Positions 26,724-36,200 of a DNA stretch of 64,000 nucleotides are shown here, in pieces (the stretch's first letter is position 1; the number at the start of each line of letters is the position of its first letter). Made by a program: the position numbers and the translations under genes. Under the pieces are notes generated by a model that did not search any database, was not told where the DNA came from, and saw nothing but the letters and a program-made list of their open reading frames with translations. The stretch is from Planctomycetaceae bacterium. GTDB taxonomy: Bacteria > Planctomycetota > Planctomycetia > Planctomycetales > Planctomycetaceae. The stretch covers positions 60,171-124,170 of the forward strand of contig JABISG010000062.1 in the NCBI GenBank assembly GCA_018699955.1, written 5' to 3'.

Positions 26724-27025
26724 GATATCTGTTCCTATTTCGATGTGTGGATTTACGAATAGATTGAGATGGTGCGCAGATGTTACCTTCCCCCCCACGC
26801 AAATGTCAAACAAAAAAAGTGTCGAATTCTGAAATTCCTCAGGCGGTGAGGAACGATGGTTTGCAGCATTTCGGCCCGCTCGCTTACTTGTGGGAACTCG
26901 ATCAAAGCCTCCTGCCATTTGACGACTTCCGCGCTGTAAGGTTGTCTCGGAGCTTTGTGGGGTAGTACGCTGACTCCTACCTTCAACACAGAACACAAGT
27001 TGGAAACAATACCGCGAGGAACACC
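26724..27025. other. Divergent promoter region with a hairpin
   Basis: About 300 bases separate the envelope operon (-) from the VOC-SDR-PhyH operon (+). They must hold both promoters. The perfect hairpin TTCCTCA-ggcgg-TGAGGAA (26835-26853) lies near the middle next to an A7 tract and could be a shared operator. No -10/-35 pair is certain. Confidence 0.4.
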
Positions 27026-27502
27026 ATGAGCAATTGGCAACTTGCCGACATTCACCACCTTGGTCTGACGGTCGCCGACATCGATCGGTCGATCGAGTTC
27101 TACCGAGACACTCTCGGGATGACTCTGATTGGACGCCGGCCGTGTGTGGAAGAAGACTACGTCGCGAAGCAGACGGGATATGCGGGCGTGAAGCTGGGCG
27201 TGGCCTCGTTTCGCATCCGACCCGACAGCCTCAACTCGTTGGAGATTGTGGAGTATCTGAATCACACGGGCGAGCCGGCAGACACGTCGACGAACCGCCC
27301 CGGCGGAACGCACTTGTGTATTGTTGTCGATGATCTCGAAGCCGCGTATAAAGATCTCAAGTTGAAGGGAGTGCGGTTCAAGTCGGACCCGGTCGAGATC
27401 ATGGCCGGACCAAACAGGGGCGGCAAAGTGATCTACTTTTTTGACCCGGATAATTATGTGCTCGAGATGTTCGAGCCCCCGCAGAAGGAGCAACCGTCGT
27501 GA
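27026..27502 (+). CDS. VOC/glyoxalase family metalloenzyme
   Basis: This 158-residue, single vicinal-oxygen-chelate protein is made of two beta-alpha-beta-beta-beta modules. Candidate metal ligands are H11 (ADIHHLGLTVAD), E73 or E76 (SLEIVEYL), H96 (GGTHLCIVVDD) and E147 (NYVLEMFEP), which fits glyoxalase-I/epimerase-like members. FFDPDNYVLE is the typical C-terminal motif. GAGGAA stands 6 bases before the ATG. Its last 4 bp overlap the following SDR gene (GTGA), so the two are translationally coupled. The substrate is presumably the small molecule handled by the SDR and PhyH enzymes next door. Confidence 0.9.
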   Translation: MSNWQLADIHHLGLTVADIDRSIEFYRDTLGMTLIGRRPCVEEDYVAKQTGYAGVKLGVASFRIRPDSLNSLEIVEYLNHTGEPADTSTNRPGGTHLCIVVDDLEAAYKDLKLKGVRFKSDPVEIMAGPNRGGKVIYFFDPDNYVLEMFEPPQKEQPS

Positions 27503-28281
27503 GTAACGATTATTCGTCGCTGATGAACTTTGAAGGTCAGGTGGCCGTCATCACTGGAGCCGCCCAAGGGTTGGGTGCCGAATTTGCGCGAGGTTTTTCC
27601 GAGTGCGGTGCCACCGTCGTGCTGCTCGACATCGATGCAGACGCGGTCAACGAAACCGCTTCGCAGATCGGAGCGAATGCGACTGGAATGCCATGTGACG
27701 TGCGCGACAAAGCGCAGGTCGAGCGATGCGTGGCCGAGATTCTCGCGGCGAATCAACGGATCGACATTTTGGTGAGCAATGCCGGAATTCATCGACGCGT
27801 CGAACCGCTCGACTTTGACGCGGACGATGTCGAAGCCATCTTTGCGGTCAACATGATGGGCTGCCTGAACATGTGCGGCACGGTCGGAAAGGTGATGGTC
27901 GAGCAAGGTTCGGGAAAAATTGTGAACATCTCGGCGCTGGGCGGCGGACTGATGGGACTCGGCCGAGCCGGCTCTGCCTATGGCATGTCAAAGGGGGGTG
28001 TTGTTTCGTTGACACGCGATTTGGCCGCCGAATGGACGAAGCACGGAGTTCACGTGAATGCGGTCGCGCCGGGCTGGATCAGGACGCCGATGACATCCGC
28101 ATTGCAGGAGAACCCCGAACGATCGGAACTGATGCTGCAGCGCGTGCCGGCACAACGGTGGGGCGATCCGGTAGACGTCGCGCGAGTTGTGCTGTTCCTC
28201 GCCAGCGATGGCGCATCGTATATCTCGGGGCATACCATTCCGATCGACGGCGGCGCCGCGAACGTGATTGCCTTTCCCTAG
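27499..28281 (+). CDS. Short-chain dehydrogenase/reductase (SDR)
   Basis: This is a 260-residue classical SDR. It has the cofactor motif TGAAQGLG (19-26), LDID at the end of beta-2 suggesting NAD preference, NAG in VSNAGIH, and the catalytic S145, Y161 and K165 (NISALGG, YGMSK). The C-terminal SGHTIPIDGG is also typical. It starts at a GTG overlapping the VOC stop by 4 bp. Its stop TAG lies inside the first unit of a three-fold 15-bp tandem repeat. The operon also contains a PhyH-type oxygenase, so a sugar-alcohol, hydroxy-acid or similar small metabolite is a reasonable substrate, but this is inference. Confidence 0.94.
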   Translation: MSNDYSSLMNFEGQVAVITGAAQGLGAEFARGFSECGATVVLLDIDADAVNETASQIGANATGMPCDVRDKAQVERCVAEILAANQRIDILVSNAGIHRRVEPLDFDADDVEAIFAVNMMGCLNMCGTVGKVMVEQGSGKIVNISALGGGLMGLGRAGSAYGMSKGGVVSLTRDLAAEWTKHGVHVNAVAPGWIRTPMTSALQENPERSELMLQRVPAQRWGDPVDVARVVLFLASDGASYISGHTIPIDGGAANVIAFP

Positions 28282-28314
28282 ACGGCCTTTCCCTGAACGG
28301 CCCTTTCTTAGACG
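28270..28314 (+). repeat. 15-bp tandem repeat, three units, spanning a stop codon
   Basis: The units are GCCTTTCCCTAGACG (28270-28284), GCCTTTCCCTGAACG (28285-28299) and the diverged GCCCTTTCTTAGACG (28300-28314). The stop codon of the SDR gene is inside unit 1. The period of five codons means that reading through would add the same residues again. Confidence 0.85.
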
Positions 28315-28323
28315 ACCGTGCAA

Positions 28324-29238
28324 ATGCCTCACATTCAACAACGCGAAATTCCGGCAAATCGCTTTGGCAGATTGGCCGAATTCGACGGCCAGGCCGATTC
28401 GCCTGCCGATGTTCAGCAATTTTTGCAAGAACACGGCTACATCGTGTTCCGGCAGTGTCTCGACCGGGAGCGCGTGATGTCCGCGCGTAAAGAGGTGTTG
28501 TCGCGATTGGGTGAAGTTGGCGAGATTGCTGAGCCTGTGATCGAGGGAAGAGTCACTGGGAAAAGCGAACGGCCCGACCCAACCGAAGACCGTGGCGAAT
28601 TCTGGAAGAGCGTGAATTATGGCCGCGCCTTGCGAGAATTGACGCACGGCCGGCCAACGTACGACATTGTCGCGACGGTACTCGGCGAAGCCGCTCGTGG
28701 CCACGACTTGATGTACCTGCGGCCGATGCCTCCGGGTGGCGTGACGCCGCTGCATTATGACTATCCGTTTTTCGCCGGCGACTCATTGAGAATTCACACC
28801 GTTTGGATTCCAATTGGCGACGTTTCGCTTTGTGACGGGCCGCTCGTCATGGTCGAGAACTCGTCTCAATTCGATGACCTTCTCGACCCGATCCGCGCCA
28901 TCGACTTTAGCGACAACCGCTCGAACGATGCCGTTCAAGCGGCGGCTTACGACGCGCAGAACGCGCTGCATCCGATCGATCTCGCCGAGCAAAGATCGGT
29001 GCGGCTGTTATCGACCGACTTTGAAGCGGGCGACGTCGTGGTGTTCTCCGGATTCACGTTGCACGGTTCGCTCGACAACAATTCGACCGATGATTGCGTT
29101 CGGCTCTCCTGCGACGTGCGATATCAGCCCGCCGCCGATCCGCACACCGACGAACGGTACTTTGGTGCAGATCCGAAAGGATCAAAGGGCGGAGGGTACG
29201 CAGACATGCGAGGAGCCAAGCCATTACGGCGGAGCTAA
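28324..29238 (+). CDS. Phytanoyl-CoA dioxygenase (PhyH) family protein
   Basis: This 304-residue Fe(II)/2-oxoglutarate oxygenase has the facial triad H144, D146 (LHYDYPFF) and H247 (FTLHGSLDN). R260 (CVRLSCDVRYQP) is positioned to bind 2-oxoglutarate. LRPMPPGGVTPLH precedes the HxD, as in PhyH/EctD-like enzymes. The ATG at 28324 was chosen over a GTG two codons earlier; neither has a good ribosome-binding site, so it may rely on coupling to the SDR gene 42 bp upstream. All residues needed for activity appear to be present. Together with the VOC and SDR genes it suggests a short oxidative pathway for an unknown small molecule. Confidence 0.92.
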   Translation: MPHIQQREIPANRFGRLAEFDGQADSPADVQQFLQEHGYIVFRQCLDRERVMSARKEVLSRLGEVGEIAEPVIEGRVTGKSERPDPTEDRGEFWKSVNYGRALRELTHGRPTYDIVATVLGEAARGHDLMYLRPMPPGGVTPLHYDYPFFAGDSLRIHTVWIPIGDVSLCDGPLVMVENSSQFDDLLDPIRAIDFSDNRSNDAVQAAAYDAQNALHPIDLAEQRSVRLLSTDFEAGDVVVFSGFTLHGSLDNNSTDDCVRLSCDVRYQPAADPHTDERYFGADPKGSKGGGYADMRGAKPLRRS

Positions 29239-29382
29239 GCCAGTCGGTTACCGAGTGTTTCAAAACCGATTGAATCGCCCTTTGGTCACGGCGGCTGCAG
29301 TTATCCGGGCATGCTCTGCCATAACGAGCGTCTACCCGACAAAGAGTAGGATCGAGGAATAGGCGGATCGCAGCCCGGCCGA

Positions 29383-30720
29383 TTAACTACCGCCATCAAA
29401 TGATTCTGTGCGAAATATCGAGTTTTGCCGATCCAGGTATTCGTCTTTCGTGATCGCCGGCACGAACTTCGCAAGAACCTCGTGGCCTTTGTTCGCGCCG
29501 TTGTGGAGTAAGTCGATTGCCATCATGGCGAGTGTTTTGGCGGGGGCAATGTAGCCGGCATCATGGTCGGCAATGTGCCAGTCGGTTTGATGGTGTGCGC
29601 CGCTGCCGCCGGTCATCACTGGGTGTAGCACGGGGATAAGCTGGCTGAGGTCGCCCGCGTCGGTCGAACCGCCACCGTGGGGGTGATCGCGATATCCGTC
29701 CTCCCCGAAGATCTCTCCAGTGTTCAGACGAAACAATTCGGCAAGTCGCGAGTCATTTCTCAGCGGCAGATTGCCCGGCACGGTTTCGATTTCCACCCGG
29801 CAGCCCATAGCGATGGCCGCACCATGCAGCGCGCGATCCACTTTGCCTGCGGCATCAATGATCGCGTCGGCAGTCTTGGCACGAACATAAGTTTCCAGGC
29901 AAACTTCCGCAGGGACAATGTTTACCAGATCGCCACCTTTGGTGATGATCGGATGCACGCGAACGCAGTCTTCGTCGCGAAACGTTTCCCGTTGTGCGTT
30001 GATCGCGCTGAGCGCCAGCTGTGCCGCGTTGAGCGCGTTGACGCCTCGTTCCGGGAATCCGCCGGCGTGAGACGCCTTTCCCCGAAAACGAATATTCTTG
30101 GCAAGGAAGCCGTTCGATGACGGCGAGAGGCCCACGCTTCCCTCACTCACATCCGGGCTGGTTGAATGAATCATGATGGCCATGTCGACGTCGTCAAACT
30201 GTCCGAGTTGAATCAGCTCCTGCTTCCCGGTTAGGAACGACGTGTGCCCTTGCTTGACCAGATCGAGGCGGTAGTTGATTTCAACGTATTCTTCGGCGGG
30301 CACCGCAAAGAAGACGACGTTCCCCGCCAAATGTTCCACGATGCCCGTTTGGGTGAGCCCCATCGCTGCGCCCAGCAGGCCGGCAATCTGCGCGTTGTGT
30401 CCGCAGGCATGAGCGGCGCCGGTTTCACGACATGCCCGCGGATGACCGGGAACCTGCAGCGCGTCGAGTTCGCCCATCAAGGCAACCGTCGGTCCCGGCT
30501 TGGCGCCGCGGAGAACGGCTTTAACGCCGGTGATTGCCAAGCCGTCGTCAAACGGCAGCCCGAGTTCCTCGAAGGTTTGCTTAACGCGTTCGGCCGTCCG
30601 TTGCTCTTTGAAGCCGAGTTCGGGCGCATCCATAATCGACTCGCCAATCTCCACGATCGATTCGCGACGCGCATCGATTGCTTCACAGACCTGACGCTTC
30701 AGCGATTCACGTGTGCTCAT
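29383..30720 (-). CDS. M20 family amidohydrolase/peptidase
   Basis: This 445-residue metal-dependent hydrolase is of the M20D (AbgB/IAA-amino-acid hydrolase-like) type. Metal-site motifs are GELDALQ, HACGHNAQ, PAEEYVE and, near the C-terminus, GGSGAHHQTDWH. The dimerisation domain starts about 210 (FRGKASHAGGFPERGVNALN). The frame is open to 30786, but the ATG at 30720 begins the conserved region and has GGGAG upstream; the extra 22 residues look unrelated. Such enzymes cleave an acyl or p-aminobenzoyl group from an amino acid. It converges on the PhyH gene about 145 bp away and is followed upstream by a conserved unknown gene on the same strand. Confidence 0.92.
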   Translation of the reverse strand: MSTRESLKRQVCEAIDARRESIVEIGESIMDAPELGFKEQRTAERVKQTFEELGLPFDDGLAITGVKAVLRGAKPGPTVALMGELDALQVPGHPRACRETGAAHACGHNAQIAGLLGAAMGLTQTGIVEHLAGNVVFFAVPAEEYVEINYRLDLVKQGHTSFLTGKQELIQLGQFDDVDMAIMIHSTSPDVSEGSVGLSPSSNGFLAKNIRFRGKASHAGGFPERGVNALNAAQLALSAINAQRETFRDEDCVRVHPIITKGGDLVNIVPAEVCLETYVRAKTADAIIDAAGKVDRALHGAAIAMGCRVEIETVPGNLPLRNDSRLAELFRLNTGEIFGEDGYRDHPHGGGSTDAGDLSQLIPVLHPVMTGGSGAHHQTDWHIADHDAGYIAPAKTLAMMAIDLLHNGANKGHEVLAKFVPAITKDEYLDRQNSIFRTESFDGGS

Positions 30721-30804
30721 GCTGCGGTTTCTCCCGAAAAACGAATGGACGCTTGGTATGATAGAGCATCCTGCGCGGAACCGCATCGTGTCACCGTGCG
30801 TTTC

Positions 30805-31710
30805 CTACTCACTGACGAACCAGCGGATTGCGTACTGTTTGGTTTCGCGATGGAACTCTAACGTGTAAGGGTTACAGAGCCAGCCAGCCACTTGGCCGTC
30901 GGTGCGCGGCATCAGCCAGCCGAAATCCCAAACGCGGCTTCCGTAACCCAGGGGGATCGACGGCCGCGTCCGCACGACGGGATTGGCGGCGGCCATCAAT
31001 AGACGTTGCTCGGTGTAGTAGTAACACGCGCCGAGATGGATGAAGACTTCGTGATCGATCGACGCGACGTCGTTGGGTGTCAGGTCGTCGCACAGACCAC
31101 GGATGGCAACCTTGATCTCAGCGCCCTTGGAAAAACTGTCGGCAAGTTCGCTCATGTCTCCATCGATCACGGTTCCGTCGGCGTCGTGCGACAACACTTC
31201 CCGCCAGATGGGGCGAACCATGAAGTGGAAGTACTCGAAGTCGTAAATGAAGCTGCTACTGGGTGCGTTGGTGTCGGCGTCGAAACTTGCTAACTCGTGA
31301 TACTTCGGCATGTCCGGCCAGTCGTTGATGGGCGAGGGACCAGGTTCCCCGTCCGCTTTGCGTCCATCGAGGAACGGACGCGCGATCGCCTGATGGCCAT
31401 CCTGATTGTAGAGGAAGAACGACATCGACTCGCGGGGGCCGAATCCATCCGGCAATGCCACCGGCATGCGCAGGTTTTCGATCCCGGCCACCCAGCGATC
31501 TTCGATCAGATAAGTGATCCGAAAATCCATGACTTCCCGGATCAGCTCGTCATTTGCAGATGACGGATCGATGTGTTCGTTGTGCCGAAATGCTGTCCCA
31601 ACGCGCAAATCTGCTCCAGCGCGAATTGCGCTGACCAACTCCTCGGTGCTACCGGAATCCAGGCGACGAGTTTCATCAAGAGAGAGCGAACGATGCCAGT
31701 GGTTGATCAC
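30805..31710 (-). CDS. Conserved protein of unknown function
   Basis: The protein has 301 residues when started at the GTG at 31710, with GGAAG 6 bases upstream. The frame is open to an ATG at 31764 only 5 bp from the preceding gene. I do not recognise the family. Conserved-looking stretches are RVGTAFRHNEHIDPSSAN, LPDGFGPRESMSFFLYNQ (followed by DGHQAIARPFLDG), SFIYDFEYFHFMVRP and LGYGSRVWDFGWLMPRTDG. There is no signal peptide or membrane segment, so it is probably cytoplasmic. It is sandwiched between a DUF1501 gene (upstream, 59 bp) and the M20 gene (downstream, 84 bp) on the same strand, which gives no clear hint of function. Confidence 0.75.
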   Translation of the reverse strand: MINHWHRSLSLDETRRLDSGSTEELVSAIRAGADLRVGTAFRHNEHIDPSSANDELIREVMDFRITYLIEDRWVAGIENLRMPVALPDGFGPRESMSFFLYNQDGHQAIARPFLDGRKADGEPGPSPINDWPDMPKYHELASFDADTNAPSSSFIYDFEYFHFMVRPIWREVLSHDADGTVIDGDMSELADSFSKGAEIKVAIRGLCDDLTPNDVASIDHEVFIHLGACYYYTEQRLLMAAANPVVRTRPSIPLGYGSRVWDFGWLMPRTDGQVAGWLCNPYTLEFHRETKQYAIRWFVSE

Positions 31711-31769
31711 GTTACACTTCCAATTGTGCGTCCCGCGCTGGTTCGGCAGCCGCGCATACTCCATCCAAC

Positions 31770-33215
31770 TCAGGCGAGGATTTCCTGTGGGACGTTTCCG
31801 TGCACGTCGGTCAATCGTTGATTGCGGCCGCCGTGGCGGAATGTTAACCGCTCGTGATCGAGGCCAAGGCAGTGCAGAATGGTGGCGTGAATGTCGTGGA
31901 TCGACAGCTCGTTCTCGACGACTGCGTTGCCGAAATCGTTGGTTTCCCCGTAGCTCATCCCGCCGCGAATTCCGCCGCCCGCCATGAAGATTGAGTAGCC
32001 TTTGACGTGGTGATCGCGGCCGCAGGTGGGGGTGACTTTGGTGGTGTGGGGAGTGCGGCCCATTTCGCCGGCCCAGACGACTAACGTCTCATCGAGCAAC
32101 CCGCGCTGTTTCAAGTCCCGAATGAGGGCCGCCACCGATTGTTCGGTAATGCGGGCGTTCTTTTCGTGGTTCTGCTTCAGCAAACCGTGCTGGTCCCAGG
32201 GTGAGTTGTTGCCGTCGAAACTCGGGCAGGTGATCTCGACGAAACGCACGCCCGCTTCAACCAGCCGCCGTGCGCGCAGGGCCTGCGTTGCGTAGTATTG
32301 TTGGTGCTCGTCCTTCGAATCGACGCCATACATTTGCTGAATGTGTTTCGGTTCGGCGTTGATGTCGGCCACATCGGGCAGCAGGCTCTGCATGCGAAAT
32401 GCGGTCTCATAGTTCACGATGGCCGATTCGATGGCGGCCGTGTCGGAAGACAATTTGGCAAACGCCGCGTCCTGCTCGGCGAGTACTGCGAGTTTGCGGC
32501 GCTGGATCGCCGCCGAATCTGTGGGGATGATGTTGTCGACGGGCATGCCTTTCGCCCGCAGCGACGTGGCCTGATGGCTGGCCGGCAGGTACGAACTGGC
32601 GAAGTTTTCCATGCCGCCATTTGGCACCCAGTCGTTATTGAGCAGCACATAGCTCGGCAGGTTCGCGTTTTCCGATCCCAGCCCATACGAAACCCACGCC
32701 CCCAAACTGGGAGCCTGTCCAAGCACTCTTCCGGTGTGCATCAACAGGCACTGTTGTCCGTGCAGCGGCTGCTTGCCGACCATCGAACGCAGCACGCAGA
32801 TTTCGTCGGCGACCGACGCGATGTGCGGAAACAGATCGCTGATCCAGATGCCGCTTTCGCCGCGCTGTCGGAACTTCCACGGCGAACCGAGCCACACTCG
32901 ATTCGGATCTGTGTACAGAGTGTTCGTGAGGCGATCGCCGATCTTCTGCCCCTCGAACCTGGTGAGCATCGGCTTGGGATCGAACGTATCGACGTGGCTT
33001 GGCCCGCCGTCCATGAAACAGAAGACAACGTTCTTGGCTTTGGGGCGATAATGCGGCTGGAGCGCTCCCGTGTCGGCTGCAGCGCGTTCACCGTGCAACG
33101 CGGAAAACGCAAGCCAGCCGAATCCCGCAGAAGCACTCTGCAGGAAACCACGGCGGTCAAAGCTCGGCGCAACGCGACCCGCGCATTGAGAAGTTCGTGA
33201 AAGAGGAATCGTCAT
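31770..33215 (-). CDS. DUF1501 family Tat-exported protein
   Basis: This 481-residue protein is the second DUF1501 protein in the window. The twin-arginine leader is DRRGFLQSASAGFGWLAFSA. Motifs shared with the family are VVFCFMDGGPSHVDTFDPKP, CVLRSMVGKQPLHGQQCLLM, VVWAGEMGRTPHTTKVTPTC, GRDHHVKGYSIFMAGGGIRG and the C-terminal ATILHCLGLDHERLTFRHGG. These give the Asp/His residues of an alkaline-phosphatase-like metal site, although activity is unproven for the family. It follows the 1142-residue DUF1549/DUF1553 gene by about 50 bp on the same strand, the standard planctomycete pair. Unlike the copy at 12046-18026, this pair has no PPC-domain gene between its members. Confidence 0.93.
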   Translation of the reverse strand: MTIPLSRTSQCAGRVAPSFDRRGFLQSASAGFGWLAFSALHGERAAADTGALQPHYRPKAKNVVFCFMDGGPSHVDTFDPKPMLTRFEGQKIGDRLTNTLYTDPNRVWLGSPWKFRQRGESGIWISDLFPHIASVADEICVLRSMVGKQPLHGQQCLLMHTGRVLGQAPSLGAWVSYGLGSENANLPSYVLLNNDWVPNGGMENFASSYLPASHQATSLRAKGMPVDNIIPTDSAAIQRRKLAVLAEQDAAFAKLSSDTAAIESAIVNYETAFRMQSLLPDVADINAEPKHIQQMYGVDSKDEHQQYYATQALRARRLVEAGVRFVEITCPSFDGNNSPWDQHGLLKQNHEKNARITEQSVAALIRDLKQRGLLDETLVVWAGEMGRTPHTTKVTPTCGRDHHVKGYSIFMAGGGIRGGMSYGETNDFGNAVVENELSIHDIHATILHCLGLDHERLTFRHGGRNQRLTDVHGNVPQEILA

Positions 33216-33266
33216 TTCGATCTCTATGGGAATGAAGGATGACGAAAGAGTGTGTATCGGTAATGG

Positions 33267-36200
33267 CTATCTGCAATGTGTGAATTCTTTGGTGTTGAAC
33301 AGCGTGTGCGCCACGTGTTTCCACGCCGTTTGGTCTGTCATCAGGGCGTCGTCTTTTTCGGTGGACCAACTGCGAACCAAAGCCGACCAGCGAGCCAATT
33401 CGCTCTTTTGAGGGGGGCGGCCCAACGCGCGGACAAACATCTGCTGCAGCCGGGCATCCGGTGTCTGGTGGTCTTCCTTCGTCAGCCGGTCGGCCCATTG
33501 TTGGGCCAATGATAATACAAATGGGTCATTCAGCAAAACCAGAGCCTGTGTCGGCACGTTTGTTACGTCGCGATGGCCGGTCGGCAGCTTGGGGTCTGGA
33601 AAATTGAAGCTCAGCAAAAACTTCGACGGGTCCATGATCGATACCTGCAGGTAAATCGACCTCCGACCGTTGCCATCGAGCGGCCCGGAAAACAATCGCT
33701 TCGAGGGATCTTCAGAATGTCGATGCGGATTGATCGGCCGTCCATAGAGTCGCGCATTCAACCGTCCGGATACGGCCAGCAACGAATCGCGGATCGCCTC
33801 GGCTTCGAGCCGCCGTGTGGGAATGTGATGCAGCAGCCGGTTGTTTGGATCGATGGTTGCAGCACGATTTGAGACCCGGCCCGATTGCCGAAAGGATCGG
33901 CTGAGTACTATTCGGCGAATCAGTTGTTTGGTGGACCAGCCGTCGGCGATGAATTCACGGGTCAGGTAGTCGAGAAGCCGCGGGTGTGACGGCCGATCGC
34001 CCAGTTGACCGAAGTCATTCGGTGTGCGCACCAGCCCGCTGCCGAACATCCACTGCCAGACCCGATTCACATAGACGCGTGCGGTGAGCGCGTGCTGATC
34101 GTCGGTCAGGAATTCCGCCAGTTCCAGTCGCCCGCTACGACTGCTGTGACGGACCTGATCGTGCTTCGAAAAGACTTGCAGCAGTCCCCGAGGTATCCGT
34201 TTGCCTCGTTCGTTGATGTTGCCTCGAACATTTAACGAATAGTCGATGGCGACGGCGTTCCGTTCGTCCATGCTGTTGACGGTTCGGGGGAACGGCAACT
34301 TCTTTTCGACTTCGCGATAACGATTAACCAGTTTCGCGAGTGACGAGTCGGGCGATGCGGTGTTGTTCAACAAACTTTGCGAAATCAGCCAATTCAACAA
34401 CTTCACGTCTTCAGTGTTGGCTTTGTTGTTCGCCCAGTTGTTGACGGCGGTCGCACACCACGTCCCAATTCGTTTTGCCGCCAAACGTCTGTTTGACGGC
34501 GGCGCGTCGTTGAATAGGGATGCGAATCGCGCAAGGTCATCGGCCGGCACACCTGCCTGATCGTGAGTGACAATTTCCGTGACGCTGAACCAGCTTCGTT
34601 TGTCGAAACCGATGTCGGCATTGGGCAACTTCTTGCCGGCGACCTGGGCAACTCCAGTGCGCGGCGGGAAGTTGGGGTTGAGATCGCTGGTCACCAGATC
34701 GTACGAGACACTTTGGATCCCGTTGCTCAGGCCCATGTCTGCGAACGCAGTCCAACGGGGTTGTCGCCAGTCGAGAAACTTGACGGCTTCCGTTTGAAAC
34801 GCGTTGTCGGCCATGCGAATCGAACCGCTCCACTCGCCGCCCGCCAACTCAACGCTGACAAACTTGCCAGGGACATCCTGCTGCCTGGGCATTCGCAACG
34901 CGCCGGGTAACTTCGACGACAGCGCGTGCGTGTGATAACCCCGGGGAAGCAAATCCTGCACCACCGTATTGCCATCGAGCGCGATCAACGGCGTACCATC
35001 GGTGACATAACCCAACCGCATTCCGTCGCCATCGGTAATCCAGCCTTTGGGTAATTCGGCGGTCTCGAAATCGGCGAGTCTCTTAAATTGCTTTGCATTG
35101 CTCGCGCGTCGCGCAGCGTTGGCCGTTCGCCATTCCGCGGCGATTTGCTTCCAGACGGTTTGAACCGCTGCATCCGTCGGCGATGAAGTGAGACGCGATG
35201 CGAGGATCTTGATTCCATCCAGCCCTGTTGCAGCGACGAAACTCTTCGTCGCCGCAGCGGGTTTCTGACTTTTCTTAGAGAGCCCCAACGCGGTACGCCA
35301 TAATCTGTGTCGGTCGCTACCGCCCTCAGTTTCATCAATGAAGGCCGCCGTGAGTTCCTCGCCAAATGACGCGGCTTGTTGCAACCAGACTGACTTCAAT
35401 TCCCCGTGAATCTCAGATCGTAACTTCCGCAGTTCGTCAATCCTGGTTTTGTTCTTTTCGGGAGCTTCGATCGACCGAGACGTCCAACGCGGGGTCATGA
35501 ACACACCGGCCAACGCGTAGTAGTCTCGTTGTGAGACGGCATCAAATTTGTGATCGTGGCAGCGGGCGCATGCCATCGTCATTGCCAGAAATGCTTTTGA
35601 AAACGCATCGATCTTATTATCGATCATCTCTTCGCGAACGCCGTTGATGACCTCGTTGTCTCCGTGTCGATGTTCGCCCATGTGATAAAACATCGGCCCG
35701 ATCAAGCTTTCGTTGATGCCGTCGGCCGAATCGATTCGCGGCTGTTTGAGCAGGTCGCCCGCGATCTGTTCGCGAATCATTTGATCGAAACCGACATCCC
35801 GGTTGAATGCCCGGATCAGATAATCGCGGTACTCCCACGACCCCTTGGCGGGGTTGTCCCACTCGTAGCCGTAGGTGTCGGTGTAACGCACCACGTCCAT
35901 CCAATGCCGCGCCATCCGTTCGCCGTAATGCGGCGATTCGAGAAATTCGTCGATAATAGCTGCAAGCGCTTGGTCAGCGTTCTTCGTGAACCGTTCCGGG
36001 AACGAATGCACGAGCTTGGGATTCGGGGGCAACCCTGTCAGGATGAATGATAACCGCCGCAAAAGCGTTAGTGCGTCGGCGTCCGCAGCCGGTGCCAGTT
36101 TGCGTTCTCGCAGCTTTGAGAGAATGAAACGATCGATCGGTTTTTCGGACCAGTCATTCTGGTCGAGCTTTGGCGGAGAGACCACGGCTGGCGGTTGCAA

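Noticed and set aside
32298..33200. A 300-codon open frame on the plus strand
   Set aside because: It is antisense to the DUF1501 gene with its Tat leader; Arg/Gly-rich shadow composition.
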